From positions 186,001 to 250,000 of the forward strand of contig JAJDDO010000024.1 in assembly GCA_029260265.1 (NCBI GenBank): a stretch of 64,000 nt of DNA. The letters are read 5' to 3'. Under the pieces are notes generated by a model. That model did not search any database. It was not told where the DNA came from and saw nothing but the letters and a program-made list of their open reading frames with translations. Position numbers and translations under genes: made by a program. Of this stretch, positions 18,148 through 26,883 are shown one piece after another; positions within the stretch are counted from its first letter, which is position 1, and each line of letters starts with the position of its first letter. This DNA is from Phycisphaerales bacterium (lineage in GTDB: Bacteria > Planctomycetota > Phycisphaerae > Phycisphaerales > UBA1924).

Positions 18148-19113
18148 ATGAGTGAGCAGTTGCCTTGCAAACACGCCTTTGAGCTTGGTGGGTCTCGTGA
18201 AGTTGGGTGGGAAGAGGCGAAGGATTGGTCGCTTGAGCGGGGGGACCTCTGGCTTCATCTGGACCGAACCTCGGAATCGAGCCGGGCTTGGCTGCATACT
18301 GATTCAGGGCTTGGGGCTCATGTGGTGGATGGGCTGCTCGCAAGCAATACTCGGCCGCGGATTGAAGCGGTGGATGGCGGGCTGCTGCTGACCTTGCGGG
18401 GTGTGAACCTCAATGAGAACGCCGAGCCTTCGGATATGATCTCGCTTCGGATCTGGATCGATTCGCATCGGTTGATATCTCTTGAGCGTGAGCATCTTCG
18501 ATCTGTTGCGGCCATCGCGGACCGAATCAGGAGTAAAGAAGGTCCCCGATCAACGGGGGAGTTGCTTGTCGAGCTTTTAGGCGGGCTCACAAGCCGCGTC
18601 GGACCGATTGTGGATCGGGTGAATGAGCAGTTGGATAATCTCGAGGACCAGATACTGAGCCCTGATTTTTATGATGACCGGAATGAGTTGATTCTGCTTC
18701 GTCAGCAGGTGATTATGCTGCATCGGCATATCAAACCTCAGGCCGAGGTGCTTGTTTCCCTGCACCAGCTCAATCATGAGTTGATTGACGATGGTCGCCA
18801 GAGGTCGCTGAAAGATGCGATCAACCGGAATCGTCGGTATGTCGAGGACCTTGAAGCTGCGAAGAACCGGATGCAGGTTCTTCAGGATGAGCTCTCGAAT
18901 CAGCTCTCCGAGAAAATCAATCACAGGATGTATGCAGCCACCATGATCGCGGCGATCCTGCTGCCGATGACCATCCTGACCGGGTTGCTCGGCATCAATG
19001 TGGGGGGGATACCGGGCGCAGATTCACCCGCTGGATTCTTGGTGGTGTGCGTCATCCTTGCCCTGATGGGGGTTGCGGGGTTCTGGGTAATCCGCTGGTG
19101 TAAATGGTTGTAG
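18148..19113 (+). CDS. zntB: CorA-family cation transporter, ZntB-like
   Basis: I place the start at MSEQLPCKHAFEL (18148) because AGGGG sits seven bases upstream; the track ATG five codons earlier is also possible. The protein has a soluble alpha/beta N-domain, a long helical stalk (ISLRIWIDSHRLISLEREH then coiled helices to about residue 255) and two C-terminal membrane helices. The pore motif is GIN (LTGLLGINVGGIPG) in place of the CorA GMN, as in the ZntB zinc branch. It ends with the usual basic tail WCKWL. It likely carries Zn2+ across the inner membrane. It converges on the mscK-like gene with only a 15-base gap. Confidence 0.86.
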   Translation: MSEQLPCKHAFELGGSREVGWEEAKDWSLERGDLWLHLDRTSESSRAWLHTDSGLGAHVVDGLLASNTRPRIEAVDGGLLLTLRGVNLNENAEPSDMISLRIWIDSHRLISLEREHLRSVAAIADRIRSKEGPRSTGELLVELLGGLTSRVGPIVDRVNEQLDNLEDQILSPDFYDDRNELILLRQQVIMLHRHIKPQAEVLVSLHQLNHELIDDGRQRSLKDAINRNRRYVEDLEAAKNRMQVLQDELSNQLSEKINHRMYAATMIAAILLPMTILTGLLGINVGGIPGADSPAGFLVVCVILALMGVAGFWVIRWCKWL

Positions 19114-19128
19114 CGGCGGTTGGGTTGT

Positions 19129-22100
19129 TCAGTTCTTCTCGGGTGGTTTCACATCTCGATCGACAAGCTTGCTCAAGTCTCCGATTGAACGGATATGCAG
19201 ATCGCGCTGAGGGAAGGCGATTTCGATTCCTGCTTTCTTGAAATCTTTGTAAATTGAGTTGTGCAGTGCATGGCGAACAGGTACATAGAAGTCGATGTGC
19301 GGGATGAATACCCGGAGCTCGAAGTTGAGCGTGCTATCGCCGAACTCTTTGAACAGGACCGTCGGCTCGGGCGTGTCGAGCACGACTGAGTTTTTCGCGG
19401 CAATCTTATTGAGTAGCTTTTCGACCTTGTCGACATCTGAAGAGTAGCTTACCCCAACCGGGATCCTTACCCGGAGGGTCGAGTCGGTGAGCGTCCAGTT
19501 GATGACATCGCCGGTGATGAAGGTCTTGTTGGGGATCACAAGCTCTTTCCGGTCCCAATCGGAGATGGTGGTTGCTCGCATCCTGATCCGCATCACCGTC
19601 CCGGTTACGCCTCCGACGGTGACGGTATCGCCGAGTCGGATTGGGCGTTCGGCGAGGATGATGAGTCCGGAGACAAAGTTGGCAAAGATTTCTTGGAGCC
19701 CGAACGCAAGCCCGAAGGTCAATGCAGCGGCGAGCCATTGAACATTTGACCACGATATCCCGATCGATTGAAATGCGATAACTGTGCCGATAATCGCGAT
19801 CAGGTATCTGATAATGGTGCTCAGCGCGTACCGGCTCCCGGCGTCGAGCGGGAGGCGCTGGAGGACCACGATCTCGATCAGCCCGGGGATGTTTCTGAAT
19901 GCGATCCAGGTTGCCATCAAGATGATGATGGAGAATCCGATGTCAGCGATTGTAATAGAGACCTGCGCTGGGTCAGGCGATTGGCCTGCTTGGGTGTCTG
20001 CTTGCAGGAGGGTTGCGCCCGGGATCGGCATGGCGGCGGTGCCGCCATTCTCGGGTTGTGTCGTTTGTCCCACGGGGGCGGGGTTGTGCAGTGTTGAAGG
20101 GGTTTGATCTGTGCTGGTCTCTAGGATCTGAACAGTGGGCCAGACCTGTACAAGGTCAAACATCCGTAGTGCCGGAAGGGCTTGGGCCCAGATGACGAAG
20201 AGGCCGATGATGGCAGAAACGGCGATGGAGGTCCGAAATATTTGCCTGGTCTGCTCGCTCAAGGCGGGGAGGTCAACTTTTTCTTCGTCGATCGTGAACG
20301 ATGCGGGGGCGGGTGATTCGCTTGATCCTTGGTCAGCCTCTGCATCTGCGTCGGCTTGCGCTCTGCGGCGTTTGGCATCTTCAACCGCGACCCGGCGTCG
20401 GGCGACATACAACCAGCGATGGAGGACATCGTTGGCGACGACCAGGATGAGGGCAAGGACGAGTGATTGTTCAAGCCGGGATTGGAGTTGGAGTGCGGTG
20501 TAATGGAATCCAAGCCAGCTCAAGACCGCGAATACAAGTGGAAGTGTCACCGCAAGCAGGTACCAGATATGGCGTGTTTTGTAGATCCACCCGCCAGAGT
20601 TCTGATCGATGAATCTGCTGAGAACCAGGCCGGTGGGGCGGAGGATTTTGTGCAGAAAGACGGTGAACACAAGAAGCTCTAAGGTGAAGAGGATCCGCCC
20701 GAGCGAGGCGTTGGCGGACTCATCGCCGCCAAGGTCAATCGCGGTGACGAGCAGGACGAGTGGGATCACCGCGGGGATGAACCATCGCAGGCTGATGCGG
20801 ATTGGTTTGGCGGATTCTTTCGACCATCTGAAGTGGGAGATCGCTAAGCCGCGCGGGCGGAGAAGGTGGCGAAAGAATGCGAGGGGGTACAAGAAAAACG
20901 CGGCGGCATAGAGCCCGGTTCCTGCTGCGCGGGCGATCTCGACTTGATCTGTTGGCGCTCTGAGGAGCCAGCCGGCTGCGAGGAGTGCTGCTGCGCCTGG
21001 AGCGGCCATCACAACGGTGATGAGTAGGGCCAGAAGTGTGTACCGGAATGAGTCGGTTGAGTACCGCGATACGCGTTCGCTGAGCCCTTTCAACCAGTGG
21101 CGGCAGCGGATACTGATAATCCAGAGCAACAAGAGGAATGCCACGCCGGTGAGCAGCACAGTCCATCGGGATTCGACATAGGATCTTGTGCTGATCCAGG
21201 ATTGCTTCCAACTGGAGGGATCTGTAATCCAGCTGGCGGTGTCCTTGAGTTCGGCCACGCGTGGTGCTCGCCCGCTTGAGATACTCCGGACCCATAGAAT
21301 GCGTTCTTCGATGAAATCGCTGTATGACTTTGCGGTGAGGGTCGTCTCTCTGAGTGTTGTGTTGAGTTCAACAAGACTGTTAAAGTTGTTTGATGCGTCG
21401 CCGATGAGTTTGTCGAGTAGGTCGCGCCTTGCCGAGGCGAGTTCTCTTGCGATCTGGAGGATCTCTGGGCGATCAACGCCGAGCTCGTCGATTGGCATCT
21501 GTGCAATGAGCGCCTGGGCAACCTGATCGACATCTCCTGCTTCTATCCGTTCTTCTTGGAGCTCGATGAGTGTGTAATCTAAGTTGTCGAGCGAGTTCTG
21601 TGTGGATGCTACTTCTTTGCGCAGCTCGGCTAAATCGGGGATGGATTCGTACTGATGGCGGAGAAGCAAGCCGGTGGCTCGGTTCAGACCTGAAGCGTTG
21701 AGCCTGCTTTGGATTGATGCGAAGCGTGACTTGAGCGACTCGAGCTCAGATCGTGAGCGAACCAACCGCTGGGCATAGTTCTCATTGGTTCCGTTTGTGG
21801 GTTGGGTGCTGATCAGCGTGTTTGCGAGGGCGACGGATTCTTCGGCGAAGTTTTTGAGCACGGGGTGCTGCCTTGCGGCATCGCGGCGGAGTTTCTTGGC
21901 TTCCACAACTGCTTGCTCGGCCTCGACCTGTCGGCGAGCGGCGAGCACAAGCTGCCACGCTTCAACCAGTGCTTGGGCTTCGGAGGCACGGCGTTGTGCC
22001 CGATCACGCCTGGCGGGGAGGAGCTCTCTTCGGGCATCATAACTGCCGATTTCGGCTTCGATCGACTCGATCTCTTTCTCATGCACGATGACGGATGCCT

Positions 22101-22683
22101 GGCGGAGGGTCGCTTGAGCGTCCGTAAGCTCTATTGACATTTCCGGCTGTGGACCGATCTCACCCAGGCTCTGGATGTCGACCAGTTCTTGTCTGAGTTT
22201 GACGAGGCGTTCGGTGAGTGCGGTGCGTTGTTCATCGCGGCGGGTTGTTTCTGCTTGGAGATCGGAAAGAGTCTGGCGCGCAGCTTGGAGTGCAGCTGTT
22301 CTTTGGGCCATCGATTGCTCAAGCTGTGCAAGGGTGGTGCCTTCGGGGATGGTGACGGTGGGGTTGGTTGGCGGGAGGCTGAGCTCGTCGCGGATGGTTG
22401 CCAAGAGCTGCGGGGCATCCTTGGCGAGTTGTCGATACTCGGATGATTTGCTGGAGAAATCGGCCGCTTTTTTGAGCATTTCTGCGGCGGATCTGAGCGT
22501 CTCGATGACGGATGCTTTGGCGGATTCGTCAAGCTCGGGTGAGCTTTGAATTTCGGCGATTCTCGCTTCAACAGAGGCGGTGCTCGGTGTCTCGGGTTGC
22601 CCGCCGAAAGAAGGCATCGTAAAGCAAGCCAGAAGAGCGAGCCAGAGTATTCCGGCGATGAGATGACGGGGTGCTGATTTCAT
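19129..22683 (-). CDS. Large mechanosensitive channel, MscK/MscM-like
   Basis: The 1184-residue protein has a signal peptide (ending PSFGG), then about 450 residues of periplasmic coiled coil rich in Glu/Arg/Gln. Around ten membrane helices follow, from about residue 510 to 1000, and the C-terminus is the conserved MscS pore and beta domain. Diagnostic pieces are FGLAFGLQEIFANFVSGLII (pore helix), ERPIRLGDTVTVGGVTGTV and WDRKELVIPNKTFITGDVINW. Members open under membrane tension to release solutes. A cytoplasmic Ala/Asp/Glu-rich insert (AKRRRAQADADAEADQGSSE) lies between helices. It is divergent from the DUF389 gene with a 151-base shared upstream region. Confidence 0.9.
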   Translation of the reverse strand: MKSAPRHLIAGILWLALLACFTMPSFGGQPETPSTASVEARIAEIQSSPELDESAKASVIETLRSAAEMLKKAADFSSKSSEYRQLAKDAPQLLATIRDELSLPPTNPTVTIPEGTTLAQLEQSMAQRTAALQAARQTLSDLQAETTRRDEQRTALTERLVKLRQELVDIQSLGEIGPQPEMSIELTDAQATLRQASVIVHEKEIESIEAEIGSYDARRELLPARRDRAQRRASEAQALVEAWQLVLAARRQVEAEQAVVEAKKLRRDAARQHPVLKNFAEESVALANTLISTQPTNGTNENYAQRLVRSRSELESLKSRFASIQSRLNASGLNRATGLLLRHQYESIPDLAELRKEVASTQNSLDNLDYTLIELQEERIEAGDVDQVAQALIAQMPIDELGVDRPEILQIARELASARRDLLDKLIGDASNNFNSLVELNTTLRETTLTAKSYSDFIEERILWVRSISSGRAPRVAELKDTASWITDPSSWKQSWISTRSYVESRWTVLLTGVAFLLLLWIISIRCRHWLKGLSERVSRYSTDSFRYTLLALLITVVMAAPGAAALLAAGWLLRAPTDQVEIARAAGTGLYAAAFFLYPLAFFRHLLRPRGLAISHFRWSKESAKPIRISLRWFIPAVIPLVLLVTAIDLGGDESANASLGRILFTLELLVFTVFLHKILRPTGLVLSRFIDQNSGGWIYKTRHIWYLLAVTLPLVFAVLSWLGFHYTALQLQSRLEQSLVLALILVVANDVLHRWLYVARRRVAVEDAKRRRAQADADAEADQGSSESPAPASFTIDEEKVDLPALSEQTRQIFRTSIAVSAIIGLFVIWAQALPALRMFDLVQVWPTVQILETSTDQTPSTLHNPAPVGQTTQPENGGTAAMPIPGATLLQADTQAGQSPDPAQVSITIADIGFSIIILMATWIAFRNIPGLIEIVVLQRLPLDAGSRYALSTIIRYLIAIIGTVIAFQSIGISWSNVQWLAAALTFGLAFGLQEIFANFVSGLIILAERPIRLGDTVTVGGVTGTVMRIRMRATTISDWDRKELVIPNKTFITGDVINWTLTDSTLRVRIPVGVSYSSDVDKVEKLLNKIAAKNSVVLDTPEPTVLFKEFGDSTLNFELRVFIPHIDFYVPVRHALHNSIYKDFKKAGIEIAFPQRDLHIRSIGDLSKLVDRDVKPPEKN

Positions 22684-22834
22684 GGGGTGATTATAGCTTG
22701 TGGAGAAAGCGGCTCTCGGTGGCGATCTTGTTTGAGTTGGATCTCCATCTTGGTTTTAGGACACCGCGGTATCCCTATACTTGAGCGCCGGACCCATTGA
22801 AGAACTCGCGGGTGCGGCAGATGCGGAGAGACTG

Positions 22835-23830
22835 ATGCCCGAGCGTTTGATAGAGATTGTGGTTTCATCTGATGACGCCGATCGGGTTTGCGCGATAGTT
22901 CAGGAGGGCGGGTACCGGTGCTTTGGGGATCCGTCGGATTGCAACCCGGTGCGTTTTCAGGTGCTCGTTCAGGCGAGTCAGGTTGAGGGGTTTATCGAAG
23001 CGACCGCGCCGGTGTTCGGTAGATCAGATACATCAAGAATGGTCGTGTTGCCGGTCGAAGCATCGTACCCACGCGATGATCAGGGCGTAGGTTTGGAGGG
23101 TGAGATCACTCCCGCGTCTGTCTCCCGGATCAGCCGCGATGAGTTGTACGCGGACATCAACGAGTTTGCCGACACCAACTGGACCTTCGTCACCATGACG
23201 GTCTTGTCGAGTATTGTGGCGGCGGTTGGATTTTCCAGAAACAGCCCGGCGATCATTATCGGTGCGATGGTGATCGCTCCCTTGCTTGGTCCAAACATGG
23301 CGTTGGCATTGGGCACGACTCTGGGAGATGCGCGGCTCACGGTGCGGGCGTTGAAAACGAATCTCGTTGGGGTCAGCATTGCCGCGGTGACTGGGGCATT
23401 GTCCGGGCTCATCTGGCCGCTTGATATCGTTCACAATGAGATCGCCACGCGTACCAGCAGTTCATTTGGCGAGATTGCGCTCGCGTTGACCACGGGTGTT
23501 GCTGGTGCGCTCGCGGTGACTTCTGGGCTGGCGAGTTCGCTTGTCGGCGTGATGGTGGCGGTTGCGTTGTTGCCTCCAATTATTATCGCTTCGATGCTGG
23601 CTGTTCAGGGTTCGGTGAGCGATGCTGGCGGGGCAGTTCTGCTTGTGGCGATCAATGTGATCTGCTTGAATCTAGCAAGCGTAGTGACTTTTCGGCTCAA
23701 GGGGATCAAGCCGAGCGTGTGGTGGGAAGCCGAGCAGGCCAAGAGGTCGACCAAGATCGCGATGATGATCTGGATCGTGCTGCTCGGCGTGGTCGCCACG
23801 CTTGTTGCGTTGTCCAAGCTTGCCCATTGA
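22835..23830 (+). CDS. DUF389 (TIGR00341-type) membrane protein
   Basis: The start is set at MPERLIEIVVSSDDADRV (22835), with GGAGAG upstream; the track's TTG start 18 codons earlier lacks a site. The first 100 residues are a ferredoxin-like regulatory domain. After these come about six membrane helices carrying the family blocks NSPAIIIGAMVIAPLLGPNMALALGTTLGD and GLASSLVGVMVAVALLPP. DUF389 proteins are widespread integral membrane proteins without a firmly known substrate. It converges with the deacylase gene, with a seven-base gap. Confidence 0.88.
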   Translation: MPERLIEIVVSSDDADRVCAIVQEGGYRCFGDPSDCNPVRFQVLVQASQVEGFIEATAPVFGRSDTSRMVVLPVEASYPRDDQGVGLEGEITPASVSRISRDELYADINEFADTNWTFVTMTVLSSIVAAVGFSRNSPAIIIGAMVIAPLLGPNMALALGTTLGDARLTVRALKTNLVGVSIAAVTGALSGLIWPLDIVHNEIATRTSSSFGEIALALTTGVAGALAVTSGLASSLVGVMVAVALLPPIIIASMLAVQGSVSDAGGAVLLVAINVICLNLASVVTFRLKGIKPSVWWEAEQAKRSTKIAMMIWIVLLGVVATLVALSKLAH

Positions 23831-23837
23831 TCCTGGG

Positions 23838-24917
23838 TCAGTCGGAATCGGAATCAGATTCTGTAATCCGCATGCTGCTGGCGAGCTCTTCGCGGACGCG
23901 GTGATGCAGCGCGTCGTCTTTCAGCTTGTCCACGGCTTTCTCTACCTTCCTGAGCACACCCTTGCGGGGGTAGGCGAGGTGACAGATCGGGTCTCCGGGA
24001 GCAACTGAGGGCAGGGTTGTCATCCCGAGCACAATCGCATCACGCGGGGAGAGGATTACATTCTGTTCATCGCCCATGAGGTCCGTGTTGGTTGCCAGGG
24101 GTTGGTCTTTCTCTACAATATCGCCGGGCGAGACATGGAACTCGAGGAATCCGCCTTGGGCGGCGCGGATCCATTTGGTGGTCTTGGTTTCAATCCTGAA
24201 GGCGGGTTTCACGGGCTCGCCTTGGGTCATTTTGAGATGGCGGAGGCAGTTGGTTACGCCTCGCACCGCGTATTCGACCACGCCCGGCTCTACTTTCCAT
24301 ACCTCGCCGGCTTCGAGGATGAGCGTCGCGCACCCTTCCTTGCATGCGCTGGACCGCAGCGAGCCCTTTGGGCCTTTGCTATCAACGATGACTTCGGCAC
24401 CGAACGCGCGAGCAAACTCGGCGAGTTGACCGTTCGAGATATCTGCCCGGACATTGGGAAAGTTTGTTCGGCGGACCGCGGCGGTGTGCAGATCGATGCA
24501 GTAATCACATCGGCGGATGACCTGATCGAAGACAGACCTCGCCATCCTGCTTGCTAGCGAGCCCTCATTCGAGCCCGGGAAGCTCCGGTTGAGGTCGCGA
24601 CGATCTGGGAGGTAGCGTGAGTGGCGTTCGAACCCGAGCATGTTGATCACGGGCACGAGAACGAGTGTTCCCGAATCAAGCACGAACGGTCGTTCGCGGA
24701 TGATGTGACGAATCGTTCCGGTGCCGTTGATCTCATCGCCGTGAACGGCAGCGGTAATTGCGAGCGTTGGGCCGTCGGCTTTACCGCGCCAAACGCAGAC
24801 CGGAATCGAGACATCCGTGCCGGAGTATCCTTCGGAAATGACCATAGAGAGCGACTCGGAGGTTCCGGGTGCGACCACTCTGCCAAACCAGCTGTGGTCG
24901 GGGTTCTTGGTGCTCAT
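23838..24917 (-). CDS. Succinylglutamate desuccinylase/aspartoacylase-family zinc deacylase
   Basis: The protein is 359 residues from the ATG at 24917, which overlaps the RimK stop by ATGA; the track start adds 39 residues from inside that gene. The zinc-carboxypeptidase fold is evident: HGDEINGTG supplies the first His and Glu, LNRSFPG is the substrate Arg/Asn block, CIDLHTAA supplies the second zinc His, and ILEAGE holds the catalytic Glu. A C-terminal domain after about residue 260 resembles a barrel or lipoyl-like fold (GGFLEFHVSPGDIVEKDQPLA). It is conserved beside RimK and the retropepsin-like protein in many marine bacteria. The substrate is unknown but an N-acyl amino acid or glutamylated product is a reasonable guess. 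Confidence 0.88.
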   Translation of the reverse strand: MSTKNPDHSWFGRVVAPGTSESLSMVISEGYSGTDVSIPVCVWRGKADGPTLAITAAVHGDEINGTGTIRHIIRERPFVLDSGTLVLVPVINMLGFERHSRYLPDRRDLNRSFPGSNEGSLASRMARSVFDQVIRRCDYCIDLHTAAVRRTNFPNVRADISNGQLAEFARAFGAEVIVDSKGPKGSLRSSACKEGCATLILEAGEVWKVEPGVVEYAVRGVTNCLRHLKMTQGEPVKPAFRIETKTTKWIRAAQGGFLEFHVSPGDIVEKDQPLATNTDLMGDEQNVILSPRDAIVLGMTTLPSVAPGDPICHLAYPRKGVLRKVEKAVDKLKDDALHHRVREELASSMRITESDSDSD

Positions 24918-26122
24918 TCGATTGGTCCCAGGTCTTCGATGAGTTGAGGATTGAGTTTCTTGGCTTTCGCTTTGCGTTTTCGTCTCTTCTTCTCTGGGAT
25001 GAGGTCGCGCATTGAATCCAGTTTCCCGTAGCAAAGAAGCCGATCATCCGCTTCGAGCACGCGAGACCCCTTCGGGTTTGAGATGACCTTGACTCCTTGG
25101 TGGACATTGAGGACCGTGAAGTCACGATCTCTTAGCCCGGATTCGGAGATGGTCTTGCCCACGAGATCGGAGCCTTCGGGGATCAGGAGTTCGGCGACCC
25201 CAACCCCCTTTGAGACGGTCATCCGTTGTCGGATGTCAATCTCGGGGAAGTTGACTTGGCTTGCCATGTAGTCGATCACTGCACCAGCGATATCAAGCCC
25301 GGTCGCGCCCTCGATCCCTTCGAGCCCGGGTGATGAGTTGACCTCCATGACCTGTGGCCCATCGTCGCCTTCGAGCATGTCGACGCCCGCCACACGCAGC
25401 CCCATGATCTGTGCGGCGCGAACCGCGGTCTCGATATATTCTGGAGAGAGATTGATCCGTTCGGTTTTGCCCCCGCGATGCACATTGCTGCGGAACTCAT
25501 CGCCTTGGGCGACCCGCCTCATCGCGGCGACAACGGTATCGCCGATGACAAACGCGCGGATGTCCTTGCCCTTGCTTTCCTCGATGAACCTTTGTACGAG
25601 CACATTTTGCTTGGCGTTCTGGAGTGTTTCGATGATCCCCTCGGCGACCTTCGTGGTTTCGGCGAGGATGACCCCGACACCCTGGGTGCCCTCGAGGATC
25701 TTGATGACGACCGGAGCGCCCCCGAGGCGTTCAATCGCGGGGAGCACATCGGCGCGGTCACGCACGAAGGTTGTGTGCGGTATCCCGATTGCGTGGCGGC
25801 TCAGGATTTGCATCGAGCGGAGTTTGTCGCGGGAGTTGGTGATGCCGTTGGCGGTGTTTGGGGTGTACACATCCATCTGCTCGAACTGGCGCACCACGGC
25901 GGTTCCAAAGTACGAGATCGATGCACCGATCCTTGGAAGGATGGCGTCGTACTCGCTGAGCACCTTGGAGCGGAAGTACAGGTCCGGCTCGCCCTCCTCA
26001 AGCTCGAGTGTGAACCGCAGCGTGTTGAGCACCTTGACTGTATGGCCCCGTTCTTCGGCGGCTTGTTTGAGTCGACGGGTGCTGTAGCAACGGGGTGCGG
26101 TTGAGAGGATGCCGAGTTTCAT
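24914..26122 (-). CDS. rimK: RimK-family glutamate ligase (ATP-grasp) with C-terminal TrkA_C/RCK_C domain
   Basis: Residues 1-300 match RimK: an N-terminal Rossmann-like part (MKLGILSTAPRCYSTRRL), PRIGASISYFGTAVVRQFE, the ATP-grasp Lys in VVIKILEGTQGVGVIL, and the Mg/ATP site EVNSSPGLEGIEGATG. RimK adds glutamate residues to the C-terminus of ribosomal protein S6 in gamma-proteobacteria. The extra 100 residues form an RCK_C/TrkA_C-like module (LLIPEGSDLVGKTISESGLR ... RVLEADDRLLCYG) followed by a Lys/Arg-rich tail (KKRRKRKAKAKK). E. coli RimK is about 300 residues, so this is a longer, ligand-regulated form. Both ends overlap neighbours by ATGA. Confidence 0.9.
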   Translation of the reverse strand: MKLGILSTAPRCYSTRRLKQAAEERGHTVKVLNTLRFTLELEEGEPDLYFRSKVLSEYDAILPRIGASISYFGTAVVRQFEQMDVYTPNTANGITNSRDKLRSMQILSRHAIGIPHTTFVRDRADVLPAIERLGGAPVVIKILEGTQGVGVILAETTKVAEGIIETLQNAKQNVLVQRFIEESKGKDIRAFVIGDTVVAAMRRVAQGDEFRSNVHRGGKTERINLSPEYIETAVRAAQIMGLRVAGVDMLEGDDGPQVMEVNSSPGLEGIEGATGLDIAGAVIDYMASQVNFPEIDIRQRMTVSKGVGVAELLIPEGSDLVGKTISESGLRDRDFTVLNVHQGVKVISNPKGSRVLEADDRLLCYGKLDSMRDLIPEKKRRKRKAKAKKLNPQLIEDLGPIE

Positions 26123-26571
26123 GGTTGATCCTTGGGGGTTGTCTTTGGTTTTTTCTTTGTGATGACATACTTTCGCGAAGAATCAACAAGAAGCCGCCCC
26201 GCAAGCGCTGATCGCCCGATCAGCATCCTGCAGAGCATTCCCTTGCGGCAGACCAGCCCGATTTCGGCATCATACTCGAAGTCCCCGATCCGGATCCGGG
26301 TGTGACAGATGACCCGCTCGGCGGGTTGCCCGTGGCTTGGCTTGATGTTGGTGACCCGGTGGCATTTGGCCTCGACCCATCTTGTCTTTCTTTCTGGAGA
26401 CACACGGTACACAATCTCGAAACGAACATGCTCGTCGTCAATCATCTCGAACTGGGCGACATCGATCGCGCTTGTCCGAGCACCGGTATCGAGCTTTGCT
26501 CGAACGCGCCGTAGCCCCCATTCGGGGATGTCTACCCGTTCACGCCATCCTGCTATCTCTGGAGTTGTCAT
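26119..26571 (-). CDS. rimB: RimB-like retropepsin-fold aspartic protease (RimK/LysX-associated)
   Basis: The 150-residue protein (ATG at 26571; a GTG three codons earlier is used in the track) carries the retropepsin-like signature LDTGARTSAI, a conserved YRVSPERKTRWVEAKCHR block and the flap and C-terminal blocks EIGLVCRKGMLCRMLIGRSAL and LLVDSSRKYVI. This family (DUF785/Pfam 05618) is the RimB protein that trims poly-glutamate tails made by RimK. Being first in the rimB-rimK-deacylase operon fits a set that adds, trims and recycles glutamate on a ribosomal or other target. The basic tail KKKPKTTPK is not usual for the family. Confidence 0.88.
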   Translation of the reverse strand: MTTPEIAGWRERVDIPEWGLRRVRAKLDTGARTSAIDVAQFEMIDDEHVRFEIVYRVSPERKTRWVEAKCHRVTNIKPSHGQPAERVICHTRIRIGDFEYDAEIGLVCRKGMLCRMLIGRSALAGRLLVDSSRKYVITKKKPKTTPKDQP

Positions 26572-26883
26572 GTGTGCCACGCCTTGCTTCGGGTTGAGCC
26601 CGTCTGGAATCTATTCCACGCGAATCATTGGTATGCCCGTTTCATTTGACTGGGAATGGATACCGAGATTCTCGAATCTGATTGGGTGTTCGTCGGAGTG
26701 GGGGCGTAGACCAGATTCGATGAATGATATGACCATGAGGCGCGGGATCCGAATGCAATGGTTCAAAGAGGCTGCATGAACAGATGGTTTCTTGGGTCAC
26801 GCAAAATAAACGGACAATAAAGTCTGAATTGATCGACCGGCTCGTCTGTCGTTCATAGAATCGTATAAACAGAGGAGATCGTG
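26572..26883. other. Intergenic region, divergent promoters expected
   Basis: About 310 bases separate the divergent rimB and glycosyltransferase genes. No ORF is supported. The only clear signal is AGGAG before the glycosyltransferase ATG. Confidence 0.5.
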
